Shown here piece by piece: positions 1 through 7,685 of a stretch of 38,433 nucleotides of DNA. Position 1 is the first letter of the stretch. Each line of letters starts with the position of its first letter. The DNA is from an uncultured Bacilli bacterium (GTDB lineage Bacteria; Bacillota_I; Bacilli_A; RF39; UBA660): NCBI GenBank assembly GCA_934085635.1, contig CAKOHL010000002.1, forward strand, positions 1-38,433, read 5' to 3'. Position numbers and translations under genes: made by a program. The notes beneath the pieces were generated by a model. It saw only the letters and a list, made by a program, of their open reading frames with translations. It was not told the origin of the DNA and did not search any database.

Positions 1-560
1 ATAATTGGTATGCAAATAATATGACATCATATACAAAATACCTAAGTACAACAGCAGTATATTGTAATGATAGAGAAGTAGGAAGTGGAACATATTCAGC
101 AACAGAATCAGAATTCTACTATGCAGCATATACAAAACTAAAAACAAATAAAACACCAACATATGATTGTACAAATGATAATGATAAATTCACAGTAGAT
201 GCAAGTACTGGTAATGGAAAACTAACATATCCAATAGCCTTAATGACAGCAGATGAAATAGCATATGCAGGAGGAGTATATGATAAATACGCACCAATGT
301 GGTATTATACAAATAGCAAATATAATAGCATAACAGGTACAGAATGGTGGTGGTCTTTGTCGCCTGGCAAATGTGATGGCAACAATACTAACTCGTGGGT
401 TGTGGATGGTTCGGATTTTCCTGGTTATTTGAGTGGCAATTATATCAATAATTCTTATGCTGCCCGTCCAGTTACTTCGCTAAAATCTTGCGTAGTATGG
501 AAAAGTGGAGACGGCTCAGCAAATAATCCTTATGAAATAGAAATGAATGGGGGATGCTAA
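1..560 (+). CDS. C-terminal part of a secreted repeat/lectin-like surface protein (5' end outside window)
   Basis: The frame is open to the left edge (codons from base 3 read N-W-Y-A-N-N before the first Met at 21), so this is the end of a longer gene. The protein is rich in Thr, Asn, Tyr and Ser. It contains WWSLSP, then a Gly/Asn/Ser-rich stretch, then AARPVTSLKSC and a closing SGDGSANNPYEI. From memory, this ending is typical of large surface proteins of gut Firmicutes with an FGE-sulfatase or C-type-lectin-like fold; I could not test that by search. There is no membrane anchor or LPXTG motif in the visible part. Bases 353-483 have clearly different codon use from the rest of the gene (see findings). 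The stop is TAA at 558-560, followed by a shared terminator. Confidence 0.6.
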   Translation, partial: NWYANNMTSYTKYLSTTAVYCNDREVGSGTYSATESEFYYAAYTKLKTNKTPTYDCTNDNDKFTVDASTGNGKLTYPIALMTADEIAYAGGVYDKYAPMWYYTNSKYNSITGTEWWWSLSPGKCDGNNTNSWVVDGSDFPGYLSGNYINNSYAARPVTSLKSCVVWKSGDGSANNPYEIEMNGGC

Positions 561-572
561 TCTAAAACAAAC

Positions 573-607
573 AAAAACATTTAGAATTCAAATTTCTAAA
601 TGTTTTT
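573..607. terminator. Bidirectional hairpin terminator
   Basis: A 14-bp perfect stem (573-586 with 594-607) closes a 7-base loop and carries an A-run on its left flank and a T-run on its right. It can end transcription from both converging genes. The TGA stop of the minus-strand permease (588-590) lies in the loop. Confidence 0.8.
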
Positions 608-1376
608 CTATTTTATTAATAATACCATAAAGTACAATTGATATAATAAGCAGTATAACTATTCCGCTCATAACTAAGGTCAAATTAAATACCTGAGACC
701 CATAAAGAATTAAATACCCTATACCAGCCTTACTCGTAAGAAACTCGCCCATAATAACACCTATTAAGCAAAGTCCTACACTAATTTTAGAACTATTTAT
801 AATAATCTTATAATTACTAGGCACCACTGCATATCTAAGAATATCCACTTCACTAGCGCCTAAACTCTTCAAAAGTTTAATCCTGTTTTGATTAGTACTC
901 TTAAAGCCTATACTTATAGACTGAATTCCAACAATAACACTAATAAGAACTGCCATTAAAACAATACTCTTTTGATTAGCCCCAACCCAAATAATTATAA
1001 TCGGACCAAGTGCTACCTTAGGTAAACTATTAAAAGCAGTCAAATATGGATCAATTATCTTATCAAAAGTCTTACTCTCATAAATCAGTGTACTAACCAT
1101 TAAACTAATAACGAGCGTTATAAAGAAAGCCAGAAGAGTTTCCTTTAAAGTAACAAATATATGATTTACTAAGTTTCCATTAATAAATAGAGAACTAATA
1201 GACCTAACAATCTTACTGGGAGAACTAGTTATAAAAGAATTAATAATCTCATACTTAGCAAGAAGTTCCCAAACAAGAAGCAAACCAATCAATATAAATA
1301 TCTGAGTAAACCTAATAAAAATCTTATTTCTCTTAATTTTCTTTAAATAATTCTTTTGTTTATCACTTACTTTCAT
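588..1376 (-). CDS. ABC importer permease, SsuC/TauC/ThiX type
   Basis: This 262-residue inner-membrane protein has about six hydrophobic segments. A binding-protein-dependent permease motif lies near residues 170-225, ending in the GEFLTSKAGIGYLI stretch typical of the SsuC/TauC family. It is the last gene of the minus-strand operon. Its start overlaps the end of the ATPase gene by 14 bases, and a TGGAGTGAT ribosome site lies inside that gene. Relatives import sulfonates, taurine, nitrate or thiamine precursors; the sequence alone does not say which. Expression is probably reduced because the binding-protein gene upstream is split by a mobile element. Confidence 0.85.
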   Translation of the reverse strand: MKVSDKQKNYLKKIKRNKIFIRFTQIFILIGLLLVWELLAKYEIINSFITSSPSKIVRSISSLFINGNLVNHIFVTLKETLLAFFITLVISLMVSTLIYESKTFDKIIDPYLTAFNSLPKVALGPIIIIWVGANQKSIVLMAVLISVIVGIQSISIGFKSTNQNRIKLLKSLGASEVDILRYAVVPSNYKIIINSSKISVGLCLIGVIMGEFLTSKAGIGYLILYGSQVFNLTLVMSGIVILLIISIVLYGIINKIEKHLEI

Positions 1377-2112
1377 CTATATCACTCCACAACTTTTCAT
1401 AGTAAAGATTAAACAAAGGACTCTTTCTTTTATCAAGTGGTTCCATATTTTCCACTTCATACTTCATATCATAAATATTCTTTATGTGAGTGGGTCTTTT
1501 GGTCATAACAATTACTCTAGAAGAAATACTAGCAGCCTCTCCAATGTCGTGAGTAACCATGATAGCAGTAATACCTTCTTCCTTCAATATATGATAAACA
1601 TCATTACTAACATTAAGCCTTGTCTGATAATCCAAAGCAGAAAATGGTTCATCAAGAAGTACTAACTTAGGCTTAGTAGCAATTGTCCTAATAAGAGCCA
1701 CCCTTTGCCTCATCCCACCACTCAAACTACTAACTTTCTTATTTTGAAATTCTTCAAGTCCATACTTTTTAAGTAAATATTTAACATAACCTACATTTTC
1801 ACTTGATAATTTCTTTTGAACTTTAAGCCCAAGACAAGCATTATCAAGTACACTAAGCCAAGGAAATAAAGCATCATCTTGAAGCATATAACTAGTAGTA
1901 ATACCACTTCTTAAATTAACAGACCCAGTATAATCCTTATCAAGTCCACCAATTATATTAAGAATAGTACTCTTACCACATCCACTAGTACCTATAATAG
2001 AAATAAACTCATTCTCAAATACATCAAAACTAACATCATGGATTACATCTATTTCTCCATTCAAACTATTATAACTCTTACATAAATGTCTAACTTCTAA
2101 AACATTATTCAT
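1363..2112 (-). CDS. ABC importer ATP-binding protein, SsuB/TauB type
   Basis: This is a 249-residue ATPase with Walker A GTSGCGKST (residues 41-49), a Q-loop at Q78, signature LSGGMRQR (about 129-136), Walker B LVLLDEP (150-156) and a switch His in VTHD. Its length and motifs fit the nitrate/sulfonate/taurine importer ATPases. There is no good ribosome site ahead of the ATG. The start instead overlaps the end of the binding-protein gene by 8 bases (ATGAATAA), which suggests translational coupling. Since that upstream gene is now interrupted, coupling would depend on translation of its C-terminal remnant. Confidence 0.88.
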   Translation of the reverse strand: MNNVLEVRHLCKSYNSLNGEIDVIHDVSFDVFENEFISIIGTSGCGKSTILNIIGGLDKDYTGSVNLRSGITTSYMLQDDALFPWLSVLDNACLGLKVQKKLSSENVGYVKYLLKKYGLEEFQNKKVSSLSGGMRQRVALIRTIATKPKLVLLDEPFSALDYQTRLNVSNDVYHILKEEGITAIMVTHDIGEAASISSRVIVMTKRPTHIKNIYDMKYEVENMEPLDKRKSPLFNLYYEKLWSDIDESK

Positions 2113-2494
2113 TATAAACTATAGAATTAAAATCTACTCTTTCTTCTAAAACATTATTATATTCCATTAAATCTACCAGATTGTTATAAGCATATTCTTC
2201 TATCTTAGTACTTTCCCACCAAGAGTCAGCACTTTTATATCTATCCACAACTTTAACTAAATCATCAAACTTAGTATCAGCAAATTCACTCTTAATAACC
2301 TCTGCTATTTCTTTAGAACTCTTTTTACTAACAAAATCTAATCCCTTTTGAATAGCATTTCTGAATTTAATAATATCACTCTTATTACTATCTAAATAAC
2401 TCTTCTTTGTATGAAAAACAGTATAAGGTACTTCTCCACTTAAAAGTCCAATACTTGAAAGTACACATCCGTAACCTTCTTTCTCAATTAACAA
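2105..2494 (-). pseudogene. 3' fragment of the split ABC substrate-binding protein gene
   Basis: This frame encodes the C-terminal 129 residues of a periplasmic-type binding protein of the SsuA/THI5 class (SGEVPYTVFHTKKSY, then helices). The only start it offers is the TTG at 2492-2494, with no convincing ribosome site. Upstream in frame it reads E-P-N-A, the same residues that end the other fragment at 5677-6276. Removing the element between the two copies of the 13-bp core gives one continuous frame of 199 + 129 = 328 codons, a normal length for the family. Neither fragment has an internal stop or frameshift, so the break is recent or reversible. Confidence 0.88.
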
Positions 2495-2506
2495 AGCATT
2501 AGGTTC
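2494..2506. repeat. Left attachment-site core (direct repeat copy 1)
   Basis: AAGCATTAGGTTC is identical to 5679-5691. On the minus strand it encodes E-P-N-A of the binding protein. The host/element boundary lies within or at the right edge of this core. Confidence 0.85.
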
Positions 2507-2523
2507 TCTTAAAGCAAGAATAA

Positions 2524-2533
2524 GAAGTCACTA
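2524..2533 (-). repeat. Left inverted arm of the element
   Basis: GAAGTCACTA is the exact reverse complement of 5663-5672. When the element ends are joined as a circle, the two arms lie 36 bases apart around the core, at equal distance from a central TC (2505-2506). Confidence 0.65.
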
Positions 2534-2574
2534 ATATTGATCAAAACAAATTTCCATATAAAAGACTGTTTAAG

Positions 2575-2604
2575 TTGAGAAAAACCCAATTTTTTTGGTA
2601 TAAT
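2575..2604 (+). promoter_or_regulatory. Sigma-A-type promoter of the mobile element
   Basis: TTGAGA (2575-2580), an 18-base spacer and a perfect TATAAT (2599-2604) lie ahead of the RhuM-family gene, inside the element. Confidence 0.7.
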
Positions 2605-2638
2605 TATATCGACAAGTGCTTAACGAGGAGATGATATA

Positions 2639-3616
2639 TTGAAAAATAATATGCTTATATATGTATCAAAGGATGGCAATGTGAAAGTTGATGTCAATGT
2701 ACAAAATGAAGACATATGGATGAGTCAAGAAGTAATGGCTAATCTCTATGGTACAACTAAAAATAATATTTCAACACATTTAAAAAATATATTTGATGAA
2801 AATGAATTACAAAAAGATTCAGTTGTTAAGAAATTCTTAACAACTGCCAGTGATGGCAAAAATTATAATATTTTGCATTACAATTTAGATGCAATAATTG
2901 CTGTTGGTTACAGAATTAACTCTAAGAAAGCAACTGAATTTAGAATATGGGCAACTAAAGTTTTAAAAGAATATATGATTAAGGGCTTTGCCTTAAATGA
3001 TGAAAGATTAAAAAATAATGGTGAAAATCCATATTTCGAAGAATTACTAGCTAGAATTCGTGACATTAGATCTAGTGAAAAAATATTTTGGAGAAAAGTA
3101 TTAGATATTTATGCTACTAGTATTGATTATAATCCTAAAGACAAATTGTCAATTGACTTTTTTAAAACAGTTCAAAATAAAATGCACTACGCTACGCACG
3201 GAAATACAGCCGCTGAAGTAATATTCAATAGAGTTAATTCAAAAAAAGAAAATATAGGACTAACTAATTTTAAAGGAGAATATCCTACTAAAAATGAAAC
3301 TGAAATAGCTAAAAACTATTTAACGGAAGAAGAATTAAATATATTAAATAGAATAGTATCCGCTTATTTAGACATTGCTGAAATTAATGCTTTAAATAGA
3401 CATCCAATGAAAATGCAAGACTGGATAGATGAATTAGACACCTTTTTAAAAATGACAAGAAAAGACATACTAAAAGGAAGTGGTAAAATATCACATAAAC
3501 AAGCCTTAAAAAAAGCACACGAAGAATATGACAAATATATGCAAACACACTTAACTACTGCTGAAAAGGATTATCTTGATAGTTTAAACAAAAAAATAAG
3601 TGATATCGATATATAA
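2639..3616 (+). CDS. RhuM-family protein (mobile-element cargo)
   Basis: The 325-residue protein matches the RhuM virulence-protein family from memory of its hallmark stretches: IWMSQEVMANLYGTTKNNIS with an HTH-like N-terminus (about residues 25-55), NLDAIIAVGYRINSKKATEFRIWAT (about 82-106), and a C-terminal half containing LNRIVSAYLDIAE. The start is TTG at 2639, placed 8 bases after AGGAG (2626-2630); the next Met is four codons on. RhuM was named from a Salmonella pathogenicity island, and its molecular role is not well known. Here it is the first cargo gene of an integrase element, with its own promoter and its own terminator at 3631. Confidence 0.82.
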   Translation: MKNNMLIYVSKDGNVKVDVNVQNEDIWMSQEVMANLYGTTKNNISTHLKNIFDENELQKDSVVKKFLTTASDGKNYNILHYNLDAIIAVGYRINSKKATEFRIWATKVLKEYMIKGFALNDERLKNNGENPYFEELLARIRDIRSSEKIFWRKVLDIYATSIDYNPKDKLSIDFFKTVQNKMHYATHGNTAAEVIFNRVNSKKENIGLTNFKGEYPTKNETEIAKNYLTEEELNILNRIVSAYLDIAEINALNRHPMKMQDWIDELDTFLKMTRKDILKGSGKISHKQALKKAHEEYDKYMQTHLTTAEKDYLDSLNKKISDIDI

Positions 3617-3630
3617 AATTAAATTTAACA

Positions 3631-3659
3631 GAAACTATATAAAAACTAGTTTCTTTTTT
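3631..3659 (+). terminator. Terminator after the RhuM-family gene
   Basis: A 7-bp stem GAAACTA/TAGTTTC (3631-3637, 3647-3653) is followed directly by six T residues. Confidence 0.65.
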
Positions 3660-3715
3660 ATAAAGTATTATTCTATATTATTTCTCATATTTTTAAATAT
3701 GGGGGAGTAATGATT

Positions 3716-3901
3716 ATGAATAACAATTATGTATCAATAAACAAAGCAATAAAAAATAAGAATAAAGAAATGATCTTAGAAGTAGCCTTAACGTTAAACA
3801 AAGAACTATTTAATGAAAATAAAATTTCATACAAAATGTTCAAATATACCGAAAATAATATTTTAAAAGAATTGAAAAGTTGTAATGTAAATAGTACTTA
3901 A
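3716..3901 (+). CDS. Small 61-residue protein of the integrase element, function unknown
   Basis: ATG at 3716 lies 8 bases after GGGGGAG (3701-3707) and is preferred over the ATG at 3710, which would leave only two bases. The product is small and charged (Lys/Asn/Glu rich), with two likely helices and no membrane segment. I recognise no domain. It sits directly ahead of the integrase gene and in the same direction, so it could be a recombination directionality factor or a small regulator; that is inference from position only. Confidence 0.6.
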   Translation: MNNNYVSINKAIKNKNKEMILEVALTLNKELFNENKISYKMFKYTENNILKELKSCNVNST

Positions 3902-3935
3902 TGAATTTCTAAAATTATATTATGAGAGGGGAAAA

Positions 3936-5642
3936 ATGGATTTATATAATGTTCGAAAACAATTAAATATGGGAATGCCACTTACAAGTATAAAACTCAG
4001 GGTAACAGATTATGCAAGAGTATCAACAGATCATTTAAAACAAAAGAGATCTCTTCAAAATCAAGTGGAACATTTTGAAAAATATATAAAAGATAATCCA
4101 AACTGGACTTATGTTAATGGTTATGTGGATGATGGAATAACCGGTACAAGTGATATAAAAAGAGATAATTTTATGAAAATGATTGAAGATGCTAGAAATG
4201 GTAAATTTGATTTAATAGTTACCAAAGAAATATCTAGATTTTCAAGAAACACTCTTGATAGTATTAAGTATACTAGAGAACTTTTGTCTTATGGAGTAGC
4301 TGTACTATTCGTAAATGATAATATCAACACAGCTATGCCTGATTCTGAACTCAGACTAACTATAATGGCATCTATGGCTCAAGATGAAATAAGACGCTTA
4401 TCAGAACGTGTTAAATTTGGTATGAATCGTGCGATAGAACGTGGAGAAATACTTGGTAATAACTTACTATATGGTTACAAAAAGGATAAGGATAGTAAAG
4501 TATTAAACATCGTAGAAACAGAGGCAAAAATTGTTAGAAGAATTTATGAACTTTACGCGGTTGAAGAACTCTCACTTTCTAAAATTACTAAAACTTTAAA
4601 TAATGAAGGACTAAAAACTTGTCAAGGTAAAAATTGGTGTATATCTACAATATCTCGAATGATAGAAAATCCTAAATATAAGGGATATTATTGTGCTAAA
4701 AAATCTGAAATACTAGATTATATGACAAAAAAAATAAAATACTTTAAAAAAGATGATTGGATTACCTACGAAGATACAACAAGAATTCCACCTATAATTG
4801 ATGAAAATTTATGGGAAAGAGCTAATACTCGATTATTACAAAGAAAAAAATCGTTTAAAGGGCGAAAAGAAAATAAAAACATTTATAAAAATAGATACAT
4901 ATATAGTGCTAAAATATTTTGTGCTGAGCACAATACGGTTTTCTACAGGAGAGAATTCAGAAAAACCAAAAAAGATATTACTTGGGTATGTTCAGAGTAT
5001 TTAAAAAGTGGTAAAACCATTTGTGATTCACCTAATATAAGAGAGTCAGAACTAGATGCTATTTTTAAAGATATAATTTCTAAATTACAATTAGATTTTA
5101 ATGAAATAATCGATACCCTTATAAACTCTTATAAACATTTAGAAATAGTTACTAGTATAGATGAAGAAATTTTATTACGTGAAAAAGAAATAAATAATAT
5201 TCATATCAAAAAAGATAAATTATTAGAACTTAGTATACAAAATAATTTATCTAATGAAGAATTTTATGAAAGAAATAATTCGTTTAATGAAAAAATTAAA
5301 GTACTTGAAGATGAAATAAGTAAACTAAAAAATCAAAAAATCAATTTCAAAAACGTAGCAGACGAAATTGAAGAATTAACTAAAATATTAAAACAAAAAG
5401 TAAGTTCCAAATCAACTATAAATAAATTAATTAGCTACTTAGTAGAACGTATTATAGTATCCAAAATAGATAATAACAAAAATAATATGGAATTAAAAAT
5501 ATTTTTATCTTATAAAGGAAATGCAGAAACAAATTTGAAACCTATATTAAAAGATAATTATGAATTTAAAAGAGGTTATGACACAAATGGAACTAAAAGG
5601 TATAATGTAAATTATCAAGTGAATTGTTATTTCTGTCTTTAA
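3936..5642 (+). CDS. Large serine recombinase (site-specific integrase)
   Basis: The protein has 568 residues. The resolvase catalytic domain contains YARVS with catalytic Ser30, then VTKEISRFSRNTLD (about 95-108) and a SMAQDEIRRLSERV helix. A recombinase domain follows (about 165-275, with ICTISRMIENPKYKGYY-like sequence near its end). Next comes a zinc-ribbon-like region (about 325-375) that keeps FCAEH, WVCSE and TICDSP, with one Cys apparently replaced by His. A long coiled coil (about 400-475) precedes the C-terminus. The N-terminus extends about 20 residues before the usual start of the fold. AGAGGGG precedes the ATG. It most likely inserted this element between the core repeats at 2494 and 5679. 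Confidence 0.92.
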   Translation: MDLYNVRKQLNMGMPLTSIKLRVTDYARVSTDHLKQKRSLQNQVEHFEKYIKDNPNWTYVNGYVDDGITGTSDIKRDNFMKMIEDARNGKFDLIVTKEISRFSRNTLDSIKYTRELLSYGVAVLFVNDNINTAMPDSELRLTIMASMAQDEIRRLSERVKFGMNRAIERGEILGNNLLYGYKKDKDSKVLNIVETEAKIVRRIYELYAVEELSLSKITKTLNNEGLKTCQGKNWCISTISRMIENPKYKGYYCAKKSEILDYMTKKIKYFKKDDWITYEDTTRIPPIIDENLWERANTRLLQRKKSFKGRKENKNIYKNRYIYSAKIFCAEHNTVFYRREFRKTKKDITWVCSEYLKSGKTICDSPNIRESELDAIFKDIISKLQLDFNEIIDTLINSYKHLEIVTSIDEEILLREKEINNIHIKKDKLLELSIQNNLSNEEFYERNNSFNEKIKVLEDEISKLKNQKINFKNVADEIEELTKILKQKVSSKSTINKLISYLVERIIVSKIDNNKNNMELKIFLSYKGNAETNLKPILKDNYEFKRGYDTNGTKRYNVNYQVNCYFCL

Positions 5643-5662
5643 AAGACATTTATTTTATCACC

Positions 5663-5672
5663 TAGTGACTTC
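5663..5672 (+). repeat. Right inverted arm of the element
   Basis: TAGTGACTTC is the reverse complement of 2524-2533. It is the other half of the presumed integrase-binding arms. Confidence 0.65.
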
Positions 5673-5676
5673 GTTC

Positions 5677-6276
5677 TTAAGCATTAGGTTCAAAAAGATT
5701 AACAAAGTCACCTTGCTTACCAATATAAGCACCACTTAAACTAGCAAAATCAACACTAGTATCAACATTAACATCTTTAATATCTACACCATTTTTATGT
5801 AGTGCATAAAGAAACACCATTGCGGGCATCCCACCTTTTCTCCCAGCAAGCACCTTTTTACCATATAAAGACTTTATATCAAAATTATCTTTTAACTTAC
5901 AATCACCAACAAGAAATTGACCATCTCTCTTAGTTAAACTTGAAAAATTAACTAAATAATCCTTTGCACTATTGTTCTTAACATAAATAGTAGCCTCAAG
6001 TCCGGAAAGACCTATCTCAGTATCACCACTTAAAACACTACTTGCGACCTTATCTGCACCACTAGTTAAAATAACTTCAACATCAAGTCCCTCTTCTTCA
6101 AAATACCCATTATGCAAACTTACATAAAATGGAGCATAAAACACACTATGTGTAACCTCTGCAACTCTAATCTTCTTTAAGTCACTATCTGTATCCTTGA
6201 AACTATAATAAACTCCAACAAACCCCAATATAGCAAACAAAAAAATACCTAATATGTAATAATAAACTTTCTTCAT
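5677..6276 (-). pseudogene. 5' fragment of the split ABC substrate-binding protein gene
   Basis: This fragment encodes the N-terminal 199 residues of an SsuA/THI5-type binding protein. A membrane-anchoring or signal segment covers residues 4-25, without a lipobox Cys. It is followed by VAEVTHSVFYAPFYVSLHNGYF and EGLDVEV, the family's first lobe. It ends FVNLFEPNA-stop, where the TAA is contributed by element sequence. The intact gene would continue at 2494. The start is supported by GTGAGG (minus strand, 6281-6286). No TPP or S-box riboswitch is visible in the 127 bases upstream. Confidence 0.88.
5679..5691. repeat. Right attachment-site core (direct repeat copy 2)
   Basis: AAGCATTAGGTTC is identical to 2494-2506. 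Bases just outside (AAAAAGATT) continue the binding-protein gene. Bases just inside create the premature TAA (5677-5679 on the minus strand). Confidence 0.85.
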
Positions 6277-6356
6277 ATTACCTCACTTTCTGTATTAGTA
6301 TATGGGTAAAATAATTAATGTGTTACATAATAATGTAAAACTAACTATTCAAAATA

Positions 6357-6386
6357 TTGATATTTACAATAAAAATAATATATAAT
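6357..6386 (+). promoter_or_regulatory. Promoter of the plsC pair
   Basis: TTGATA (6357-6362), an 18-base spacer and TATAAT (6381-6386) are followed by GGAGG at 6393-6397. Confidence 0.7.
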
Positions 6387-6403
6387 TAATATGGAGGCTG
6401 GTA

Positions 6404-6970
6404 ATGAAATATTTCTGTTATCATTTAGCAAGACCTTTTATAAAGATATTTATGAAAGTATTCTATAGAATTAAAGTAGAAAATGAAAACGTCCTTAAAA
6501 ACGAAGCTTTTCTCCTAGCGGGTAATCACACATCAGTACTAGACCCATTACTAATAATATCATCTACGAAAAAACACATAAACTTCTTTGCAAAAAAAGA
6601 AATATTTAAGCCTATAATAAAATATCTATTTAAAAATGCAGGAGTAATTAGTGTAGACAGAAAAAGCAAAAATAAAGAAGCAATGGAAGAAGGAAAGAAG
6701 AGACTTTTAAATAATGAATTAGTACTAATATTTCCAGAAGGAACAACAAATAAAACTCGTGAGTTATTACCTTTTAAATATGGAGCAGTAAGTTTAGCAA
6801 GCAAAACTAATTCAAAAATATTACCATTTGTAATAAAAGGAAAATATAAATTATTTAGAAAAAGTATTAAACTAATATATTTAAATCCATATTACTTAGA
6901 ATCAGATGACTTAACAAAAGAAAATGAAAAATTAAAAAAAATAATTGAAAAGGAGTTAAACAATGAATAA
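6404..6970 (+). CDS. plsC: 1-acyl-sn-glycerol-3-phosphate acyltransferase (PlsC family), first copy
   Basis: The 188-residue protein transfers an acyl chain to lysophosphatidic acid (or a related acceptor) at the membrane. The catalytic motif NHTSVLD has His42 and Asp47 (HX4D), and the acceptor-binding FPEGT is at 110-114. It lacks a strong transmembrane helix, and a basic, hydrophobic N-terminus probably binds the membrane. Length is at the short end of the family. Its last 8 bases overlap the start of the next, paralogous gene (ATGAATAA), so the pair is co-translated. Which of the two handles the main phospholipid pathway cannot be told. Confidence 0.88.
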   Translation: MKYFCYHLARPFIKIFMKVFYRIKVENENVLKNEAFLLAGNHTSVLDPLLIISSTKKHINFFAKKEIFKPIIKYLFKNAGVISVDRKSKNKEAMEEGKKRLLNNELVLIFPEGTTNKTRELLPFKYGAVSLASKTNSKILPFVIKGKYKLFRKSIKLIYLNPYYLESDDLTKENEKLKKIIEKELNNE

Positions 6971-7532
6971 TTTTTGGTATAAATTTTTAAGACCAATATT
7001 AAGTCCAATATATAAATTTTATTATAATCCAAAAATAGAAGGAAAACAAAACATACCTGAAGAAGGACCTATAATAATCGCAGGTAATCATAAACATATA
7101 ATGGATCAGTGTAATATAATTATATCAACCAAAAGAGTTATTACCTATATGGCTAAAAAAGAATACTTTGATAATCCACTAACTAAAGTATTCTTTAAAA
7201 TGGTAAAATGTATACCTGTTGATAGAAGTAAAAAAGATGAAAATGCAAAATCAAAAGCATTAGATGTTTTAAAAAATGGTGGTGCAATAGGAATATTTCC
7301 AGAAGGAACTAGAAACAAAACAAAAGAAAAACTTCTTGCGTTCAAATATGGTACTGTATCAATGGCAAAAAAAACGAACTCTTTAATAGTACCTTTCGGT
7401 ATAAGCGGAGACTACAAATTTAGAAGTAAAAACCTAAAAATTAAAATAGGAAAACCAATTGATGTATCTAAATTAACTATAGAAGAAGCAAATCAAAAAC
7501 TTTATGATGAAATATCAAATCTAATTGATTAA
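6963..7532 (+). CDS. 1-acyl-sn-glycerol-3-phosphate acyltransferase (PlsC family), second copy
   Basis: This 189-residue paralogue follows directly on the first. Its HX4D motif is GNHKHIMDQ (His43, Asp48) and its acceptor motif is FPEGTRNKT (111-119). The Asp-Gln in place of Asp-Pro after the motif differs from the first copy, which hints at a different acceptor or donor. The gene overlaps the first copy by 8 bases and is preceded by AAGGAG inside it. The duplicated pair may divide labour between phospholipid and another glycerol- or lysolipid-type acceptor; that is inference. Confidence 0.85.
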   Translation: MNNFWYKFLRPILSPIYKFYYNPKIEGKQNIPEEGPIIIAGNHKHIMDQCNIIISTKRVITYMAKKEYFDNPLTKVFFKMVKCIPVDRSKKDENAKSKALDVLKNGGAIGIFPEGTRNKTKEKLLAFKYGTVSMAKKTNSLIVPFGISGDYKFRSKNLKIKIGKPIDVSKLTIEEANQKLYDEISNLID

Positions 7533-7606
7533 ATAAAGAAAGGTAGATTAAAATAAATCTATCACATTTATATATAAAAAAACATGAAGATCCCGATTTA
7601 TTCTTC

Positions 7607-7636
7607 TTGCAAAAACCTCATACTTTGTTGTACAAT
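7607..7636 (+). promoter_or_regulatory. Promoter of the O-acylation genes
   Basis: TTGCAA (7607-7612), an 18-base spacer and TACAAT (7631-7636) lie 50 bases ahead of the MBOAT start. Confidence 0.55.
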
Positions 7637-7685
7637 GGATATACAAGGTAGAAAACCTAATACGCTAGTTCAGGAGGTAATCAAA

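Larger units (their letters stand above)
2494..5691. mobile_element. Small serine-integrase element inserted in an ABC binding-protein gene
   Basis: The element is about 3.2 kb (3185 bp from one core copy to the next). It is flanked by the direct repeat AAGCATTAGGTTC at 2494-2506 and 5679-5691. It carries three plus-strand genes: RhuM family (2639), a 61-codon gene (3716) and a large serine recombinase (3936). Host genes on both sides lie on the minus strand and are the two halves of one gene. Inverted arms reading TAGTGACTTC lie just inside each end, as expected for the phage-side halves of serine-integrase att sites. No capsid, replication or conjugation genes are present. Confidence 0.87.

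Noticed and set aside
4798..5004. 68-codon plus-strand frame inside the integrase gene
   Set aside because: It lies in another frame of a well-supported integrase and has no ribosome site or recognisable product.
6277..6403. Possible TPP or sulfur riboswitch for the SsuABC/ThiXYZ-like operon
   Set aside because: The 127-base gap is too short and lacks conserved riboswitch boxes (no CTGAGA and no paired helices).
7584..7685. Longer N-terminus for the MBOAT protein starting at 7584
   Set aside because: No ribosome site precedes 7584, the extra residues are not membrane-like, the stretch contains the likely promoter, and AGGAGG at 7672 fits the ATG at 7686.
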